Origin: Methanobacterium sp. UBA279
GTDB lineage: Archaea > Methanobacteriota > Methanobacteria > Methanobacteriales > Methanobacteriaceae
DNA length: 64,000 nt
NCBI GenBank assembly: GCA_002502855.1
Contig: DAQK01000012.1
Location: 10,191 to 74,190 of the forward strand
Direction of reading: 5' to 3'
Position 1 is the stretch's first letter; each line of letters opens with the position of its first letter. Positions 27,503 to 36,912 of the stretch are shown here, piece after piece. The translations under genes and the position numbers were made by a program. The notes under the pieces were generated by a model that ran no database searches, was not told the origin of the DNA, and saw only the letters and a program-made list of their open reading frames with translations.

Positions 27503-29350
27503 TTAGACTATGTTATGCTTCTGTAAGAGTAGCAGTTCGTCTGTGGATAACTTTTTACCATCCCGGAATTTACGGTATATCTCTTCTGCCTTTTCCTTTT
27601 CCTGGATGTTTTTCTCATGACTGATCCTGTCCTCTTTATTGCGTTCCTTAGCTTTCGCCTTATCCAGGCTTTTATTTTTACCCCGTATCTCCTTTAAAAT
27701 AGCTTTAACTTCTTCATGTTTGGCAGAGGCTTTTTCACGGGTGCTTATAAATTCTGCGTGGGCTTCATCTGCTTTGGTTCTTATTTCATCGATCTTATGG
27801 AAGTAGGCGAGCATCTGTTCATGGGTTTCCTGGGCCTGGTCTGAAAGCTCCATCACCTTGGCATGGTAAGACTCGGAGCGTTCCTTAAGCTCCACAGCTT
27901 CCTTTTGAGTGTTTTCATCTTCCTGCATGGTTTTGAGCTTTTTCTGGAGGTCGGTAACCTTCTTTACCAGTTCATTTTCCTTACGTATGTCCAGGACCTT
28001 GGTTTCTATGGTTTTATCCAGTTTCTTTATCTCATCCCGGATCTTTATTATGTCCCTTTTTCCAGAAGACCATTCCAGTTTCTTGAGTTCCTGATTGGTT
28101 TCATCCCTCAGCTTCTTATACTTTTTAACTTCCTGGTTGATTGCATCCCGTTCTTTCCTTTGTTCCAGGGCTTTATCCAATATTTCCTTTATGCTGGTGT
28201 TTAATTCATCCCGCAGTTGCTTATGGGCTTTTGCTTCGTCGTTTAAAGCATTCCTATCCCGGGTTAGTTCCTTCAGATTCTTTTCAAGATCCTTTTTCTC
28301 AGATAGAAGCTTGCTGAAACTCTTCCCAGCATCTGTGTTAGGGGATTTGGATTCCTCTTTAACACCTGGTGAATCTCCTGTTTTAGGTTCTACATCAGCC
28401 TTGGCAGGTTTTACATCCTCAGCATTAACAGGTTCTTTAACATCTTCAGCAGACTCTGTATCTTTAACAGGTTCTGCAACATCTTCAGCATGTTTTAAAT
28501 CAGCTTCAGCAGACTCTGCCATATCTTCAACAAGTTTTATATCCTCGCCTTTAACAGGCTCTAAATCATCTTTAACCGAACCTGCATCCTCAGCTTTAAG
28601 AGATTCTTCTCGACCAGGTCCTATATCTTCACCCTTAACGGGTTCTATTTCATCTTTAAGAGTACTCATATTTTCACTTTTAACAGGCTCCTCTTCGGTT
28701 GAGCCTTTAATTTTATCATCAGTACCGCTTTCAAAAAGGGGTAAAATTTCCCTTAAGTCTTTACCTTCCACCACTACATCAGCAACTTCCTTTAGAGCGG
28801 GTTTTGCATTGAATGCTATGCTTAAACCGACTTTCTCTAGCAGGGGTATGTCGTTTGCACCGTCACCCACTGCAGCACATTCGGCTGCTGTCAGGCCTTC
28901 CTGATCCATTAATTCCTGTAACACTTCACCCTTGGAACCTTCCACTATTAAAGGTCCGCTGATCTCACCGGTGAGTTTGCCATCTTCATCGTGGAGCTGG
29001 TTACAAAAAATATAATCAATATCTAAATCTTTTAAACGGTTAGTTATGATTTCAAAATTACCGGTGATGGTGGCGACTTTGTATCCCCTTTTTTTGAGTT
29101 CTAGAATGGTTTCCTCTGCACCTTCCATGAGGGGCATCTTCTTGGTCACCTTTTCTATATCCTCTAAGGAAACCCCTTTAAGGAAGTTCATCCTTTCTCT
29201 GAGGGAGGTTTCAAAGCTTATATCTCCCTCCATGGCTTTTCTGGTTAGTTCAGTTATTTCGTCTTCGGAATCTACCAGTTTAGCTACTTCATCCAGGGAT
29301 TCGCCGTCTACTAGTACGTTATCAAAATCAAATGCTATGAGTTTAATCAA
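27503..29350 (-). CDS. serB: SerB-like HAD phosphatase fused to an acidic repeat linker and a long coiled coil
   Basis: 615 residues, over twice a normal SerB. Residues 1-210 are a phosphoserine-phosphatase-type HAD domain: DFDNVLVDG (Asp8/Asp10), TITGNFE for motif II, and VGDGANDIPLL for the metal-binding motif. Residues about 215-335 are a low-complexity linker of repeated EPVK-xEDxxP-like units. Residues about 340-600 form a continuous charged coiled coil like the archaeal COG1340 coiled-coil proteins. Start TTG at 29350 follows GGTGG; ATT at the next codon is possible. It sits 37 nt after tbp. The enzyme could make serine, but the tail suggests a structural or scaffold role. Confidence 0.85.
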   Translation of the reverse strand: MIKLIAFDFDNVLVDGESLDEVAKLVDSEDEITELTRKAMEGDISFETSLRERMNFLKGVSLEDIEKVTKKMPLMEGAEETILELKKRGYKVATITGNFEIITNRLKDLDIDYIFCNQLHDEDGKLTGEISGPLIVEGSKGEVLQELMDQEGLTAAECAAVGDGANDIPLLEKVGLSIAFNAKPALKEVADVVVEGKDLREILPLFESGTDDKIKGSTEEEPVKSENMSTLKDEIEPVKGEDIGPGREESLKAEDAGSVKDDLEPVKGEDIKLVEDMAESAEADLKHAEDVAEPVKDTESAEDVKEPVNAEDVKPAKADVEPKTGDSPGVKEESKSPNTDAGKSFSKLLSEKKDLEKNLKELTRDRNALNDEAKAHKQLRDELNTSIKEILDKALEQRKERDAINQEVKKYKKLRDETNQELKKLEWSSGKRDIIKIRDEIKKLDKTIETKVLDIRKENELVKKVTDLQKKLKTMQEDENTQKEAVELKERSESYHAKVMELSDQAQETHEQMLAYFHKIDEIRTKADEAHAEFISTREKASAKHEEVKAILKEIRGKNKSLDKAKAKERNKEDRISHEKNIQEKEKAEEIYRKFRDGKKLSTDELLLLQKHNIV

Positions 29351-29387
29351 AAGACCACCGATTATAAATTAAAGTAAAAAGGGGGGA

Positions 29388-29933
29388 TTATATTAAATTT
29401 AATTCAGCTAAACGTTCTTTTGTTTTCTCAACACCGAGTTGAGCGTCGTCAAAAGTTTTAGCTCCAGTACAGACAACCTTTCCAGATCCAAAGAGTAGTA
29501 GTACCACTTTTGGGTTGTCCAGTCTGTAGACCAGGCCAGGGAATTGTTCTGGTTCATATTCAGTATTTTCCAGGTCCAGGGCCACTGCTTCCAGGTTCAA
29601 AGTTTTTCCCAGGTTGGCGGAAGCCACTATGTTCTGGATTTTTATCTCAAATTCATGGGGTATATCGGGATCCAGTGTTCTCATCTGATCCACTGTTATG
29701 TGTATGGCTTTCTTGGAATCTTCCACTGATTTAGCACCGGTACATACCAGTTTTCCGGAACCAAATATCAAAGCTGCTGTTTTTGGTTCTTTGAGTTTAT
29801 ATACCAGGCCAGGGAAGCTTTCTTGGTTATATTCAACACCTTCCAATGCCGGGGCTACACTGGGAAGGTCGATGGACTTGCCCAGGGTCGCAGAAGATAC
29901 AATATTCTCTACTTTTATTTCCACATCCGTCAT
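29388..29933 (-). CDS. tbp: TATA-box-binding protein
   Basis: 181 residues: the two direct repeats of the TBP saddle are obvious, each with an IVxSAxLGKxxxLxxVAxxLE-like half, FPGLVYKL and FGSGKLVCTGAK. It binds TATA elements and recruits TFB and RNA polymerase. Length is the archaeal norm, with a short acidic tail. GGAGG lies 8 nt before ATG. SerB-like and MFS genes follow on the same strand. Confidence 0.98.
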   Translation of the reverse strand: MTDVEIKVENIVSSATLGKSIDLPSVAPALEGVEYNQESFPGLVYKLKEPKTAALIFGSGKLVCTGAKSVEDSKKAIHITVDQMRTLDPDIPHEFEIKIQNIVASANLGKTLNLEAVALDLENTEYEPEQFPGLVYRLDNPKVVLLLFGSGKVVCTGAKTFDDAQLGVEKTKERLAELNLI

Positions 29934-30188
29934 ATTCTAATCCTCCAGAGCTTACTTCATAATCTTTATCATTCCTTTTTGCAATTCTATAAATACACTT
30001 AGAATTTAAAGATGTTCTTTTTACATATATAGAATAATAAGATTTTGTTTTGATAGATTTATATTTATTTATATATAAATTAAGTTGAAAATTTGCAATC
30101 TGTATTGAAATTTCTAGTTAAAATGTATAAAGTTATATTGCATTAAAGTTCTACAAATTTATAACCATCAAAGATAACCGGGATAAAT

Positions 30189-30593
30189 ATGAACCCTAAA
30201 TATTACCGCAGGCAAATAGCCGAAATAGGCATCGAAGACATGGTAATTGATGTATCCTCCCTGCAGAAAGCCATGGAAACCATGAATGAGTTGGATGAAC
30301 TGGAAAAAGTACTGAACCATATTAAATTCAACCTGCGCACCGATATAAGAAATTTAAGGGTGGAATATATGCAGATGATCCAGGAAGCCGACAGTTTGAT
30401 CAACAAAAGAAGCATACTGGGAAGGAAAAAAACCATCGATGATGTCATGCGTAAGAAAAAAGCCCTGAAAAAGGAACGCAATACCAATATCGCTGCTTAT
30501 GAAATCATAGAGAATTTAATCAATGATTACCTCAAACAGATAGATGAATCGCGACTATACATAAAAAACCACATCCAAATGAAAGTGAAATAA
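30189..30593 (+). CDS. Small helical hypothetical protein
   Basis: 134 residues, rich in Lys, Glu and Ile, predicted almost wholly helical with coiled-coil character (residues 25-75 and 85-125). I do not recognise the family. No cysteines, signal peptide or membrane segment. It is transcribed divergently from tbp across a 255-bp AT-rich gap that must hold both promoters. The CYTH-domain gene follows after 92 nt. The good codon structure and lack of any stop support a real gene. Confidence 0.65.
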   Translation: MNPKYYRRQIAEIGIEDMVIDVSSLQKAMETMNELDELEKVLNHIKFNLRTDIRNLRVEYMQMIQEADSLINKRSILGRKKTIDDVMRKKKALKKERNTNIAAYEIIENLINDYLKQIDESRLYIKNHIQMKVK

Positions 30594-30685
30594 ATTCTGG
30601 TAAAGGTAAAATAGTTCCTGATTGAAGGTGAAATTAGAACATGATTCAAGATAAAAGTAGAATCTAAAAAAAGAAGTTGTTTTAG

Positions 30686-31222
30686 ATGTTAGAAGTTGAA
30701 GTCAAAGCCCATGTAACTGATTTTGGGAAGGTAGAAGCTAAACTATCACAGATAGGTGCCAGAAAACTTAAAACCGAGCACCAGAAGGATACCTATTTTA
30801 ATGCACCCCATAAAGATTTCGCCCAGACAGATGAGGCGCTTCGAATAAGAGAGATACCTAAAAAAGATGGTTCTAAATATATTTTAACCTATAAGGGCGC
30901 TAAATTAGACGATGCCAGTAAAACCCGTAAGGAGATTGAAGTGCGAGTGGAAGATCCAGAAAACACCACTACCCTACTGGAAAGCCTCGATTTTAGACCG
31001 GTGCGGACTGTGATAAAGGACAGGATCATATATTTCTATGAGGACTACATCATCACCCTGGATAAGGTTTATGATGTGGGAAACTTCGTTGAAATCGAAA
31101 AGGGCCTTGCAGAGGGAGAAGACTACCAGGACATCCTCCCGGAAATATTTGAAATCTACCGGCAATTAGGTATCGAAGATGGTTTTGAAAGACGATCCTA
31201 CCTGGAATTACTGGAACTGTAG
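30686..31222 (+). CDS. cyaB: CYTH-domain protein (CyaB/ThTPase-like)
   Basis: 178 residues. The CYTH signature ExExK appears as EVEVKA at the N-terminus, followed by the tunnel-forming charged strands: EALRIREI, ILTYKGAK, RKEIEVRVED and KDRIIYFYEDYIITLDKV. The family hydrolyses or cyclises triphosphate substrates (thiamine-, inorganic tri-phosphate, ATP). In archaea a triphosphatase role is likelier than adenylate cyclase. The stop lies 14 bp before the left inverted repeat of a dead insertion sequence. Confidence 0.88.
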   Translation: MLEVEVKAHVTDFGKVEAKLSQIGARKLKTEHQKDTYFNAPHKDFAQTDEALRIREIPKKDGSKYILTYKGAKLDDASKTRKEIEVRVEDPENTTTLLESLDFRPVRTVIKDRIIYFYEDYIITLDKVYDVGNFVEIEKGLAEGEDYQDILPEIFEIYRQLGIEDGFERRSYLELLEL

Positions 31223-31236
31223 ATTAATTTCCGAGA

Positions 31237-32616
31237 CTGTCAAAAACTTGGGTGTTTTTGAATTTGTGTTTCTTTATAAAATAATATTTTTTTTTATCCG
31301 TGTTTAAACTGATTATTTTTGTGAAATAGAAACCTAAAAGCTTTTATAATAAGTGGAGCAAAGTATTAATCATGCAAATAGAAAAAATAGTTGCTCCAGT
31401 TGGTGGTTTGTTTGATTCAGGGTTATATACTTTCCTATTTTTTTGTGAAGGTTTTTATCGAAATATGAGGAAAATCGGTTAAAACAGGTTAAAATAGATA
31501 ATAAAGTTTTCAAATCGTTAAGTACATGGTATAAAAAGGGGGATGTTTTTCATATTGGGATGTTGATTCCTTGTTGTCCGGAGGTGTTTCAGTAAATTTG
31601 TGATTAAAGATGGAGTTAAAGAATGGAAGCTTTATTTTTATTATAGAAGGGGGTTGTTAACACTGAAAATTCAAATGTATAAGTGCAAGAAATGTGGTAA
31701 GAAGTTTAAAACAGATATACCAGAAGTTGTTGATGATAATAGTAACTTTACAAATGAATTTAAAGAAAAGTGCAAATTAGCTGGTTTATTCTTCGGATCA
31801 GTGCGTAAAATAGCTTATAAAGTAAAAAAAGATACAGGGATTGATATTTCACATACAACCATTGAAAACTGGATACTTTGGATATGAAAATCCCGAAAAA
31901 AGAAAGAATCGTTATAGTAGATATTACATCTTTGACATGGGAGTGAATTAAAATTAGCGACCTCTGGAATTACCGGTTCACGTTATTCGACAGTAAAAAA
32001 CAGAATATCATCGTTGCTGATAAAAATATACTCATGAAGAGAATTCCAAGAACATAAAAAAGTTTAACGGAATCCACCATGAAATAAAGAGAAAATAGCA
32101 ATAACAACTGATTTAGATGAGAAATACAAGCCCATAATCGAATGATTAGGGTTTAAACACCAAAAATGGTGCTTATTTCACGTGTTTAAAAATATAAACA
32201 AGAAAGTTCAAGAGTATATACGAGATAACGAACTATCTGATGATGAGATAGACAAGATAAGGCGAGAGAAACTGGAGTTATCCAGTTTATTCGACAGTAA
32301 ATCATTTAAAAAAAGCTAAAAACAGGATGAATGAAATATTAAATCAAATAATAAGATTATTCAGAGGTTATTTAATCAATTATCGTGGATTCATTAATGC
32401 CTTACTTCCAAACATACTCTTCGTACCTGTTAGATGCAAATATTGAACGAACCTCAAATATAATTAGAAAAAACAAATTCCAAAAAAAACCAACCCTAGA
32501 AGTGTTAAAAAGATAATGAAGATTAAAAAAGGCGTAATGCCACGAATAAACATCAGAAAAGAAATCCTAAACCAGAAAAACGTTTTCAACAACCCAAACC
32601 CCCAAGTTTTTGACAG
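31237..32616. mobile_element. Decayed insertion sequence with 16-bp terminal inverted repeats
   Basis: CTGTCAAAAACTTGGG at 31237-31252 is repeated inverted and without mismatch as CCCAAGTTTTTGACAG at 32601-32616, bounding about 1.38 kb. Inside are fragments of a zinc-finger-bearing DDE-type transposase with many stops and frameshifts. No target duplication is evident next to the repeats. The IS family is not assigned. Loss of every long frame shows it is inactive alone, but intact ends could still be moved by a related element elsewhere. Confidence 0.85.
31600..32590 (+). pseudogene. Transposase remnant
   Basis: A 95-residue frame (31600-31887) carries a zinc-finger YKCKKCGKKF and an HTH-like stretch ending DISHTTIENWILWI. 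Beyond it, pieces continue in shifting frames: a VDIT strand (likely first catalytic Asp), QKWCLFHVFKNINKK near 32165, and a C-terminal RTSNIIRKNKFQKKPTLEVLKR near 32450. Several in-frame stops separate them. Pattern is that of a DDE transposase of about 400 residues, decayed by multiple events rather than one. Confidence 0.8.
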
Positions 32617-32733
32617 AGCCCAAAAATCTAAGGGGCTATAGATTTATATCCATCGAGGATTAAAATATTATATGAGAAGAAGTGTTTGACTGAATTTTTC
32701 CATTTTTCTAACTATATTTGGAGGTTTATAAAG

Positions 32734-33177
32734 ATGTCAAAGTCAAAGAAAGACAACTTAATCAAAGCAAAGGTTGCATGTTTAAAGGGAAATACCAAGG
32801 AGAATACAGATACCATCCAGTTAATTGTCCCTGTGGATGAAGAGAAAGGTTTCAGTGAAGAAGAAGATATTGTGGTTTTAAAGTGTTCAGAATTCCCGGA
32901 GTTAACCTCTATTAAAAATTCAGTGGAACTCAGGAGAAAGATCGATGAACACACCGATAATCTTAAGAGGGTACGGGAATTAAAACAGAAACTGGAAAGT
33001 GCAGAAGAATCCTTCAACGAAAGCCTCAACGTCCTCAAAGTTAAAACAGACCTGGAAATAGAGAACCTGAAGAAAGAGAACGAGACACTCAAGAAGGACA
33101 ACAAAGAACTAAGTCTTCGTTTAAAGGACGTGACCAGAAGGATAAATGAACTCAACAGTTTGTTGAATGATTTATAA
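32734..33177 (+). CDS. Coiled-coil hypothetical protein
   Basis: 147 residues. An upstream in-frame codon at 32686 exists, but GGAGGT at 32720-32725 points to ATG 32734 (MSKSKKDN). The N-terminal 65 residues look like a small beta-rich domain; residues about 75-147 are a single charged coiled coil. Family not recognised. A similar plan (basic start plus coiled coil) is found in the gene at 49200-49610. Cytoplasmic. It lies just beyond the right end of the insertion sequence, which may have split it from its former neighbours. Confidence 0.7.
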   Translation: MSKSKKDNLIKAKVACLKGNTKENTDTIQLIVPVDEEKGFSEEEDIVVLKCSEFPELTSIKNSVELRRKIDEHTDNLKRVRELKQKLESAEESFNESLNVLKVKTDLEIENLKKENETLKKDNKELSLRLKDVTRRINELNSLLNDL

Positions 33178-33269
33178 TCCCCCTCAAGGATTTTTTTAAG
33201 TAAAAAACACTACTTTTTAATTTTTATCTGTTGTTTATTTAGTTTATTTTTTATCCTAATCTTATTCGA

Positions 33270-33959
33270 TTATCCTATTTTTATAAATGGTGGGAAGTTC
33301 ACCCCTTGCCCTCCGGTAATCAGTATGCCCAGATGGTTCAGTGTAGTTGTGGTGGTGTTGTTTCCTGTCTCGTTTCCTGTGTTATTACCTGTCTGGTTGA
33401 TTAAATACTGTTCATGCCATCTTTCCAGGAATTCCTGGAGGGGTATGTATCCCCTGCTTCCCAGTATGGCCGGGTCTTCCACGTAGATGTTCTCCTCATC
33501 CATCCCAATAACCACTAGGTAGTGGCCGTCTCCGGTATGGTTGGTCCAGTTACCGGTGGTGTTATCCCCCCATGCCTGGCAGAGTACGATGGTGGGTATT
33601 CCCTGGTTTATATTATCCTGCAGTTCCTTGAGGGTCATGTTCTCCTTCACATCTGCAGTGAAACCAGAATCCCCTGCTGCCTGGGCAATATCCTCTGGTA
33701 AGGTCCCGTTTTCTGTGGTGTTGGTCATATTTACCAGGGTATCCAGGAAAGTATCGGTACCGTAATAGGCCAGGACAGACTGGAGCGCTGCTGCTCCGCT
33801 GGAGGAATTGTTCAGTTGTCGCACGTCCGGAACGTTTAAGAGAGTGGTGTTGTTCTGGGTTATATTGGTTTCCTCGAGAATAGTGGAATAAATGCCTAAC
33901 GGTATAATAGCTACCAGAAAGAGTGAAATTAAAAGCAAAATTTCTAATCTAAGCTTCAT
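33270..33959 (-). CDS. Secreted C39-like peptidase-fold protein lacking the catalytic Cys
   Basis: 229 residues: an N-terminal hydrophobic anchor (about residues 5-27), then a C39/papain-like domain. The oxyanion Gln48, His146 (GDGHYLVVIG) and Asp162 (VEDPA) are in place. The nucleophile position, normally Cys in a CGAAAL-type motif, reads SSSGAAAL with Ser54. Many NxT/NxS sequons and a Thr/Asn-rich tail indicate an exported, glycosylated surface protein. It may be inactive and ligand-binding, or use Ser. It is followed upstream by BPL_N-like surface genes. Confidence 0.8.
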   Translation of the reverse strand: MKLRLEILLLISLFLVAIIPLGIYSTILEETNITQNNTTLLNVPDVRQLNNSSSGAAALQSVLAYYGTDTFLDTLVNMTNTTENGTLPEDIAQAAGDSGFTADVKENMTLKELQDNINQGIPTIVLCQAWGDNTTGNWTNHTGDGHYLVVIGMDEENIYVEDPAILGSRGYIPLQEFLERWHEQYLINQTGNNTGNETGNNTTTTTLNHLGILITGGQGVNFPPFIKIG

Positions 33960-34015
33960 GTATTACTATTAGGGGGTTTTTATTATTTATAATTTATTTT
34001 TCTTAAAATCTGTAT

Positions 34016-34907
34016 TTAAGTATAAGCATTGGTATCAGTACCGTTTGTATCGTTTATATATGAACCATTGTAGACCCACATGATGAGATTGACCAGTACA
34101 TCAGCTGGTGGGGATGACAACTCGGGGTGCACACTGCTTAGGACTATTCTGCCTTCTCCGTAATGGTCTCCTATTATGGCTGCGTAGCCTTTATAACTGG
34201 AGTTACAATCAGCATAGGTGGCGAAGGTAACCGTACTGTAATCTGTGCTATACATGGCCGGTCCGTTGATAGGGGATATCCATCTGTCTGTGCCACCCAT
34301 TATTTCTGTTCCTGATGAGGTGGTCTGGATGGTTACATTCCCCACATCCACGTATGGTAGATTTACAACGTTAAGTGCCAGTCCCCAGCCATAATACCAG
34401 TTATCGGTATATTCTGCTGCTGAATACGCACCGGCACATATCCCCATAAACCCCTTACCACTGGCTACGAAACTCTTAAGATAAGCCACATTTACATCGT
34501 CATTATTTATGTAGTTAAAAACCTGTTTCACTTCCAGCCATGATAAGTACATCATAACCTGATAATGTTTGATTGTTAATCACCTTCGAAGTATCATAAA
34601 CGAATTTAACACCAGGAACCAGGTTCTTGGAGTTAGCTTGGTCCATACACTTTTTTATCTGGTTTATGGAGTTTTCACTGGTGTCATTACCACTGTACAC
34701 CAGCACTTTAACCACTCTGTAATTATTTTGGGAACCATCATCTCCTAAAGATAGGGTTATACCTAAAGATAGACTGATAACTGTTAAAATAATAATCAGA
34801 GGAATAAAAATCTTATTTTTATAATATGCCTGTTCTGTCTCCCTTTTCTTCTCGGATTTAACGAACGTTCCGCCTTCACCATTATCTAATACTCCTGAAT
34901 TAACCAT
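34016..34907 (-). pseudogene. BPL_N-like surface protein, broken by +1 frameshift
   Basis: Two overlapping minus-strand frames together match the intact paralogue at 35641-36495 over their whole length. They share the anchor segment, VVKVLVYSGNDTS, VKFVYDTSKVIN, LSGYD, then NNDDVNVAxLKSFVASGKGF and GICAGAYSA. The first frame stops after SETGF. Removing one base from the A5 run at 34517-34521 restores E-T-G-F-N-Y-I-N-N and gives 297 codons exactly. The fold is the class-I glutamine-amidotransferase-like BPL_N domain with Cys in GICAGAY. Function on the surface is unknown. True decay or a base-calling error. Confidence 0.8.
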
Positions 34908-35276
34908 AAAAAAGATTTTACTGGATTGTTTTAAATATAAAAAGTGTAATATCCTGTTTTATCTAAAAATCACCGATTTATAAAGATATTTTAAATAGGG
35001 GATTTGCCCAGGGAATTATGAAGTGTTACTGACCAGATTTTGCTGATGTTTTTGCCTGGGAACTCTTAAGAGTTATTACAACAATCAACAGGAGCATAAA
35101 TATAGATTTTCCCAATTTAAGCCCAAAACAATACCAGATAAACCCAAAACTATACCAAATCTATAAATAAACTAATTTACAAACTAAAATCAAAAATGGG
35201 AACTGTTTTGGTAATTAACATATATTCCAAATTGAGGATTTGAAAAAAGATTTAAGCAGGGGTTTGGTGTCTTTAA
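34908..35276. other. Intergenic region, no gene seen
   Basis: About 370 bp of AT-rich DNA between divergent genes. No open frame with a ribosome binding site, no strong hairpin. Confidence 0.4.
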
Positions 35277-35591
35277 ATGGTGGATGATGAACTACTTAGG
35301 AAGATTAAAATAGTAATAATCATCGCCCTAATAATCGGAGTTGTCGGGGCTGTTATTTTTCTGATCTATGGTTTTGCTTTAATGTGGCAGGCCATGGCCG
35401 CCACGGTGATGATTATATTCCTGGCTATTGCAACCATTCTATTTCTGGCACTGTCCATTTATCTATGGATAAAAAACTGGATGCTTAAAAGAAAACTGGA
35501 TAAACAAGGGAAGGAACTCGAAAGGGTGTCCCATAACCTGAAAAACTGCAACCGAAGGTTAAGGACGATTAAATTTACAGATGAAGAATGA
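35277..35591 (+). CDS. Small two-helix membrane protein
   Basis: 104 residues. Two adjacent hydrophobic segments (about residues 8-34 and 38-62) are followed by a basic, coiled-coil-like cytoplasmic tail (KRKLDKQGKELERVSHNLKNCNRRL). Family not recognised. GGTG lies before ATG at 35277. It is flanked by surface-protein genes on the opposite strand. A role in membrane anchoring or signalling is possible but not supported by any motif. Confidence 0.65.
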   Translation: MVDDELLRKIKIVIIIALIIGVVGAVIFLIYGFALMWQAMAATVMIIFLAIATILFLALSIYLWIKNWMLKRKLDKQGKELERVSHNLKNCNRRLRTIKFTDEE

Positions 35592-35640
35592 GAAAGGAAA
35601 ATCCTTTTTTTTATCCTATTATCAAAATAATTCCCTTATA

Positions 35641-36495
35641 TTAATCACCGGTGTTTAAACTAGTTGCATCCTTTACATATGAACCATTATAAGACCACAT
35701 GATCAATTTTGCCAATAGTTCGGCCTGTTGGGGTGATAACTCAGGGTGCACGCCACTTAGAACGATCTGGCCTTCACCGTAATGGTCTCCAACTATAGCG
35801 GCGTAGCCATTATATTTGGAGTTACTATCAGTGTAGGTGGCGAAGGCAACTGCACCGTAACCAGAGATGTGCATAGCGGGTCCGTTGATATGTGAAATCA
35901 TCCTAACATCCTTGCCTATTATCCCTATTCCCTCTGAAGTGGCCTGAATGGTTACATTTCCTTTTTCCAGGTAGGGTAGGTTTACGATGCTAGGTGCCAG
36001 TCCCCAGCCATTATCCCAGTAAGCTGTGTAATTAGCTGCTGAATACGCACCGGCACATATACCAATAAATCCCTTACCACTGGCTACGAAACTCTTAAGG
36101 TCGGCCACATTTACATCGTCGTTATTTATATAATGGACACCAGTTTCGCTCCCGGCCATTATAATTACATCATAACCGGATAGTGTTTTACTGTTAATCA
36201 CCTTCGAAGTATCATAAACGAATTTAACACCAGGAGTCATGTTCTCCAAGTTAGACTGGTCCATACACTTTTTTACTTGTTCTATGGATATATCACTGGT
36301 GTCATTACCACTGTAGACCAGCACTTTAACCACCTTGTAATCAGTTTCAGAGCTGTCCTCCCCTAAAACCAGGCCGACACCTAGAGATAGGCAGCTTATT
36401 ATCAAGATAATAACCAGGGAAATCTTAATCTTCATCATATTCCTGTTATCTTTCGGCTTTATATCCGGAATTAACGAACGCCTTGCTCCTACCAT
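35641..36495 (-). CDS. BPL_N-like (glutamine-amidotransferase-fold) surface protein
   Basis: 284 residues. After a charged 20-residue start comes a hydrophobic signal/anchor (MMKIKISLVIILIISCLSL; ATG there is an alternative start), then a domain with VLVYSGNDTS, SGYDVIIMAGSE, GICAGAYSA (candidate nucleophile Cys), GPAMHISGYG and a late GVHPELSPQQ with His and Glu. This is the Cys-His-Glu layout of class I amidotransferase-like BPL_N domains. The same domain is joined to pseudomurein-binding repeats at 47419-48732, so a cell-wall amidase or transpeptidase role is my inference. Confidence 0.78.
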   Translation of the reverse strand: MVGARRSLIPDIKPKDNRNMMKIKISLVIILIISCLSLGVGLVLGEDSSETDYKVVKVLVYSGNDTSDISIEQVKKCMDQSNLENMTPGVKFVYDTSKVINSKTLSGYDVIIMAGSETGVHYINNDDVNVADLKSFVASGKGFIGICAGAYSAANYTAYWDNGWGLAPSIVNLPYLEKGNVTIQATSEGIGIIGKDVRMISHINGPAMHISGYGAVAFATYTDSNSKYNGYAAIVGDHYGEGQIVLSGVHPELSPQQAELLAKLIMWSYNGSYVKDATSLNTGD

Positions 36496-36721
36496 TATTT
36501 ATACCCCATGATTTCAACCTAAAATAGATTTATCAGTATTATTGGTTAACTATGGATTTTTTAGAGTCTATCTCTTAATCTAATTTACTATTGGGTTTTT
36601 AAAATGAGCCTTCTCTACCTACTTCCAAATGTAAGACATTTCCCATATAAAACCTTTTGTGTTTTAATAAACACTTAAAAGGAACTGGAATATATATCTT
36701 CCCCTGCTCAAAACTTGATGC

Positions 36722-36788
36722 ACCATCCATGAATCAACAGATAAACAAGGATAGTTCATGATAAGTCATATATATCCCCATGGATGGT
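36722..36788. promoter_or_regulatory. 10-bp inverted repeat upstream of ku, within a 417-bp gene-free stretch
   Basis: ACCATCCATG (36722-36731) and CATGGATGGT (36779-36788) are perfect inverted copies, 47 nt apart, followed at once by TATAAAATAG (36788-36797). It could be a looped operator for the ku-ligase genes or chance. The remainder of 36496-36912 holds nothing else I can name. Confidence 0.4.
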
Positions 36789-36912
36789 ATAAAATAGTAT
36801 TTAAGTTTAATAGGTGTCTTTAAATAGAGAAAAATGAATTATCAACCCTAAAATGGGGTTAGGGAAAATTTATTACCCTCCCAGCCCATATTATTAATGT
36901 AAGGTGTATTTC

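Noticed and set aside
28095..28904. 269-codon + strand frame opposite the serB-like gene
   Set aside because: A shadow of the repetitive linker and coiled-coil coding strand, Ser-rich by codon complement, no ribosome site.
29347..29350. A fourth ATT start (serB-like gene, second codon)
   Set aside because: GGTGG is 7 nt before ATT, but a TTG one codon earlier is also acceptable, so the case is not decisive.
31378..31482. Short frame at left end of the insertion sequence as a separate gene
   Set aside because: Lies inside the decayed element, no ribosome site, no similarity; likely part of the degraded transposase region.
33270..33959. C39 domain as the leader protease of the sactipeptide cluster
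   Set aside because: It is about 18 kb away, secreted, has Ser for Cys and sits with wall proteins.
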